Source: Burkholderiaceae bacterium (GTDB lineage: Bacteria > Pseudomonadota > Gammaproteobacteria > Burkholderiales > Burkholderiaceae_C). From it: a stretch of DNA of 11,680 bases. Where the stretch lies: contig JAIRRE010000335.1 of NCBI GenBank assembly GCA_031256125.1, positions 1 to 11,680 of the forward strand. The letters are read 5' to 3'. Position numbers and translations under genes: made by a program. Each line of letters starts with the position of its first letter. The first letter of the stretch is position 1. Below the pieces are notes generated by a model, which saw only the letters and a list, made by a program, of their open reading frames with translations, did no database searches and was not told the DNA's origin. This document shows, piece by piece, positions 6,909 to 11,680 of the stretch.

Positions 6909-7694
6909 TCAGAAGTCGTAATTCAGGTTGTATTTGTCCATGATCGCCTTGAGCTGGCCGTTTTTCTTGATATTGGCCAGCCCTGCCTGGAACATCGCCA
7001 GCAACTTCTGGTTGGCTTCATTGTTCTTCATCACGGCAAAGCCATAGGACGATCCGGGCGATTTCTCATTCGAGTCGTTGACGATCTTCAGGCCGTTGTT
7101 CTGGGAAATGCCATAGGCCATGACCGGCGAATCTTCAAAACAGGCGACGCTGTTGCCGGTCTTGACATCCTCGTACATGGTCGGGCTATCGGTGAAGTAG
7201 TGAATCTTGAAATGGTATTTCGGTGCCAGGCTTTCGGCGTATTTGGCGCCTTCGGTGCCGGTCTTGGCCGCGACCGTTTTATTCCCCAGGTCGGCATAGC
7301 TCTTGATGGCGTCGTTGCCAGCCGCCACGGCCACCACGATATGGCTGTTGTAGTAGGGATCGGAGAAGTTGTATTTTTCCTTGCGCTTGTCGGTGATGCT
7401 CATGCCCGCGATCACGCCATCGGCCTGATTCGATTCGAGGGCGGCCACTGCCGCATCAAAACCCAGCGGACGCAGGTCGTATTGAAAGTTCTGATCCTTG
7501 GCAATGGCGGCCAGGATGTCCAGATCCGCGCCGACGAAAGCTCCCTTGCTATCGGTGTACTCGAAGGGCGCGAAGGTGGTATCGGTTGCGATGGCGTATT
7601 TCTTGTCAGCCTTGTCGCTGGAGCAGCCCGCCAGCAGCGACATCACAACCGCCAGCCCGAAGGCCAGCACGAGCGGTTTGCGTAAGCTCAACAT
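6909..7694 (-). CDS. Polar amino-acid ABC transporter substrate-binding lipoprotein
   Basis: A 261-residue binding protein of the GlnH/HisJ (bacterial solute-binding family 3) type, which captures an amino acid outside the inner membrane and hands it to the permease. The signal peptide ends in a good lipobox, LLAGC with Cys24, so it is probably membrane-tethered rather than free in the periplasm. The mature part begins YAIATDTTFAPFEYTD and contains FDAAVAALESNQADGVIAGM, ITDKRKEKYNFSDPYY and VAAKTGTEGAKYAE, all family hallmarks. The start at 7694 is favoured over ATG 7775 because GAGGAGA lies six bases upstream and the signal peptide begins there. It heads the operon. Basic, acidic or amide amino acids are all possible ligands. 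Confidence 0.95.
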   Translation of the reverse strand: MLSLRKPLVLAFGLAVVMSLLAGCSSDKADKKYAIATDTTFAPFEYTDSKGAFVGADLDILAAIAKDQNFQYDLRPLGFDAAVAALESNQADGVIAGMSITDKRKEKYNFSDPYYNSHIVVAVAAGNDAIKSYADLGNKTVAAKTGTEGAKYAESLAPKYHFKIHYFTDSPTMYEDVKTGNSVACFEDSPVMAYGISQNNGLKIVNDSNEKSPGSSYGFAVMKNNEANQKLLAMFQAGLANIKKNGQLKAIMDKYNLNYDF

Positions 7695-7821
7695 AGGTAT
7701 CTCCTCTAATGAAAAAACGCACACAAATTCTACGCACAGATTACTTGCCAACATTGCGGCATGGGCACATGACATCGTGCCTTACGCTTGAATTTATAGG
7801 CTTTATGGTACCTGAGCGTTG

Positions 7822-7983
7822 AGCGCACAACCGCCGGGCGCGCTGCACGTTGAGGGTGCATGTCGGGCTTTTGCAGAGCATGAGCGCATCATGACGTTGT
7901 ACCGCTACGCTAATGAGCGGTGCTACCGTTTTTTCAGCTATGGGGATGCAATACTGTTGGCGCGAGCTTTACAAATCGGATGA
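7822..7983 (+). pseudogene. queA: Displaced, diverged copy of the queA 3' end
   Basis: This stretch aligns with the end of the intact queA (about 118-287). From 7872 to the stop TGA at 7981-7983 it reads AFAEHERIMTLYRYANER, then [20 protein letters not shown]. Over 34 aligned codons I count 77 of 102 identical bases and 25 of 34 identical residues; more than half of the changes are at third codon positions, so both copies once evolved as working genes. Upstream homology continues more weakly to about 7822, with one base missing near 7871 relative to queA, so the frame is broken. There is no start, no body and no ribosome-binding site. It marks the right edge of the accessory block and probably records how that block arrived. 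Confidence 0.85.
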
Positions 7984-7986
7984 GTC

Positions 7987-8014
7987 TTGCCGTTTCCGAA
8001 GCGCATCTGATAAT
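7987..8014 (+). promoter_or_regulatory. Candidate promoter for the methyltransferase-tgt unit
   Basis: TTGCCG (7987-7992) and GATAAT (8009-8014) are separated by 16 bases and match the sigma-70 consensus at 4/6 and 5/6 positions. Transcription would start near 8021 and run into the methyltransferase gene. It lies immediately after the stranded queA tail, where a new promoter would be needed once the operon was cut off from queA. Confidence 0.4.
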
Positions 8015-8092
8015 TAAGGCAACGCTGAACAAGCGTCCCATCCCCAATCCGGGCGCGCCAACTCGCGCGGACTGCATGAGGCATTGCCTTAA
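8014..8092. mobile_element. 79-bp TTAA-ended inverted-repeat element (MITE-like or IS end remnant)
   Basis: The left arm (8014-8025, TTAAGGCAACGC) and right arm (8081-8092, GCATTGCCTTAA) are inverted repeats matching at 11 of 12 positions, around a 55-base core. TTAA at both tips could be a target duplication. Just inside the left arm, ACGCTGAACAAG (8022-8033) is the exact reverse complement of the presumed right end of the IS5-type remnant at 5388-5399. The element holds no gene and ends 21 bases before the methyltransferase start codon. It may be a tiny non-autonomous element or a deletion remnant of an insertion sequence. Confidence 0.45.
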
Positions 8093-8113
8093 CCGCTTTA
8101 GTTTTTGCCGTTC

Positions 8114-10662
<2,549 letters not shown>

Positions 10663-10685
10663 TGAAGCGAATATGGCGGGCTGGG

Positions 10686-10725
10686 TTGGTATTGCCTTAA
10701 AATATTTGTACTATTTAGCGTACAA
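10686..10725 (+). promoter_or_regulatory. Promoter with overlapping palindromic operator of yefM-yoeB
   Basis: TTGGTA (10686-10691) and TACTAT (10709-10714) are 17 bases apart, each matching the sigma-70 consensus at 4 of 6 positions. Over the -10 box lies a perfect inverted repeat, TTGTAC (10706-10711) and GTACAA (10720-10725), separated by eight bases. YefM antitoxins are known to bind palindromes built on a TGTAC core and to repress their own operon with YoeB as co-repressor. The site starts 34 bases before the yefM ATG, in the right place for autoregulation. Confidence 0.65.
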
Positions 10726-10739
10726 GTCGAATCCCCGAC

Positions 10740-11003
10740 ATGCAGACCATTCCCTTTTCCGAAGCGCGCAGCCAGTTCAAGGCGGTCATCGACCGGGTAG
10801 TCGAAGATGCCGATGCAACGCTGATTACGCGGCGCAATGCGGCCAATGCCGTCATTTTGTCGCAGGCCCATTACGACAGCCTGATGGAAACGGTGCATTT
10901 GCTGCGCTCGCCGGCCAATGCAGCGCATCTGGCCCGGTCGGTCGCGCAATGGCGCAAGGGCCAGGCCAAGCTACACACGCTGGTTGACGATGCTGCGGCA
11001 TGA
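10740..11003 (+). CDS. yefM: YefM/Phd-family antitoxin
   Basis: An 87-residue antitoxin. It binds and neutralises the YoeB toxin and, through its N-terminal DNA-binding fold, represses the shared promoter. The N-terminus MQTIPFSEARSQFKAVIDRV is typical of the family, followed by DADATLITRRNAANAVILSQAHYDSLMETVHLL; the C-terminal third (AAHLARSVAQWRKGQAKLH) would be the toxin-wrapping tail. No Shine-Dalgarno is seen in front of the ATG, and the leader from the predicted promoter would be short (about 20 bases). The stop overlaps the toxin start by four bases (ATGA), the usual coupled order with antitoxin first. Confidence 0.95.
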   Translation: MQTIPFSEARSQFKAVIDRVVEDADATLITRRNAANAVILSQAHYDSLMETVHLLRSPANAAHLARSVAQWRKGQAKLHTLVDDAAA

Positions 11004-11260
11004 ATTTGCAGGTACTGTTCACGCCGGATGCGTGGGCCGATTACCTCTGGTGGCAGAAACAGGATCGCAAAACGTTGCCGCGCATCAACCAATTGATCGA
11101 GGCGGCGCGGCGCGCGCCGTTTGAAGGTATCGGCAAACCCGAACCCTTGCGCGCCAATCTGGCGGGCTTTTGGTCGCGGCGCATCGACGATGCCAACCGG
11201 CTGGTATATGCGGTGGAAGATGGGCGGCTGGGCGTTATTTCCTGCTGTTATCACTATTGA
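11000..11260 (+). CDS. yoeB: YoeB-family mRNA interferase toxin
   Basis: An 86-residue RelE-superfamily toxin that acts on ribosomes and cuts mRNA at the A site, stopping translation. It aligns almost end to end with E. coli YoeB (84 residues): DYLWWQKQDRK, INQLIEAARRAPFEGIGKPEPL, GFWSRRI and NRLVYAV. The catalytic residues are in place: E48, R67, H85 and terminal Y86. One difference is CCYHY at the end where E. coli has CRYHY. It is coupled to yefM by an ATGA overlap. The toxin looks intact, so the cell presumably needs the antitoxin. Confidence 0.95.
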   Translation: MNLQVLFTPDAWADYLWWQKQDRKTLPRINQLIEAARRAPFEGIGKPEPLRANLAGFWSRRIDDANRLVYAVEDGRLGVISCCYHY

Positions 11261-11272
11261 TACCTAGAAACG

Positions 11273-11680
11273 ATGAACACGCTTTCGATTTGTGCGCGCC
11301 GCTGGCTGGCCGGTCTGGCGCTGGCGATTTGTGCCGTGGGCGCTGCCCAAGCCGCGCCGGGCGCGGCGTCTTCGGCTACTGTCGCCAGCATGGCGGCATC
11401 GGCGGCATTGGCCGCGCCGGGGGTCGATCCGCACGCGGTGCAGCGCGCTGTGCGCGCCACCGAGGAAAGCGACCGGCGCATCACGGCGGAATTGGCGGCG
11501 CGCCTGTCGCGCAACCCGGATCTGTCTGACGTGCGGGTATCGGTCGATGCCGGGGTGGCGCATCTCACGGGCAGCGTGCTGGACGTGCCCGCGCGCGATA
11601 CCGCAGTCAAAGTCGCCCAATCCGTCAGCGGCGTGGTAACGGTGGACAACGGCATTACCTTTACCGCCAGTCCGGGGCGG
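11273..11680 (+). CDS. Exported BON-domain protein, 5' part (runs off the window)
   Basis: An open frame begins at ATG 11273 and continues without a stop to the window end (136 codons). The start MNTLSICARRWLAGLALAICAVGAAQAA is a signal peptide with a likely cut after AQA. An Ala-rich stretch follows. From about residue 66 (ESDRRITAELAARLSRNPDL, then VRVSVDAGVAHLTGSVLDV and VKVAQSVSGVVTVDNGI) it is a BON domain, a small alpha/beta fold found in envelope proteins and thought to contact membranes. BON domains occur alone (OsmY-like) or at the N-terminus of MscS-type channels; what follows cannot be seen. It begins 12 bases after yoeB, but a functional link is unlikely. Confidence 0.8.
   Translation, partial: MNTLSICARRWLAGLALAICAVGAAQAAPGAASSATVASMAASAALAAPGVDPHAVQRAVRATEESDRRITAELAARLSRNPDLSDVRVSVDAGVAHLTGSVLDVPARDTAVKVAQSVSGVVTVDNGITFTASPGR

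Overview
The window is high-GC bacterial DNA, most likely from a Betaproteobacterium of the order Burkholderiales. The main taxonomic hint is the tRNA-guanine transglycosylase (Tgt): its sequence, and an extra loop in its zinc module, match my memory of Comamonadaceae Tgt proteins. This was not checked against a database.

Layout. (1) 1-287 holds the C-terminal end of queA, the queuosine-pathway gene. (2) 288 to about 7983 is an accessory block that separates queA from the methyltransferase-tgt pair. Read left to right it contains: an AT-rich CPBP-type intramembrane protease gene with a weak attC-like site in front; a decayed DUF4160/DUF2442 pair; Rhs/YD-repeat debris; two overlapping minus-strand genes (a secreted or membrane protein of unknown function, and a DUF2628 membrane protein); a minus-strand acyltransferase-3 membrane enzyme; a broken IS5-family transposase; and a complete minus-strand amino-acid ABC transporter operon (binding lipoprotein, permease, ATPase). 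(3) The right edge of this block, about 7822-7983, is a second, diverged and truncated copy of the queA 3' end. It is followed by a 79-bp element with 12-bp inverted-repeat ends that include TTAA. (4) From 8114 the housekeeping context resumes: a TPR-containing SAM methyltransferase gene, then tgt, then a yefM-yoeB toxin-antitoxin operon with a recognisable operator, then the start of a BON-domain exported protein that runs off the window.

How it fits together. QueA and Tgt act in the same tRNA-modification pathway and their genes are often adjacent. The queA tail repeated on both sides of the accessory block suggests that foreign or rearranged DNA entered at the 3' end of queA. The intact gene was kept (or rebuilt) on the left, and a stranded tail was left on the right. 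The block would cut the methyltransferase-tgt unit off from any queA promoter. A plausible replacement promoter lies between the stranded tail and the small inverted-repeat element.

I do not see a convincing new multi-gene defence or mobile system. The most unusual signals are the duplicated queA tail, the small TTAA-ended element that shares a 12-base end motif with the IS5-type remnant, the layered gene decay at 1300-2340, and the uncharacterised overlapping gene pair at 2365-3539.
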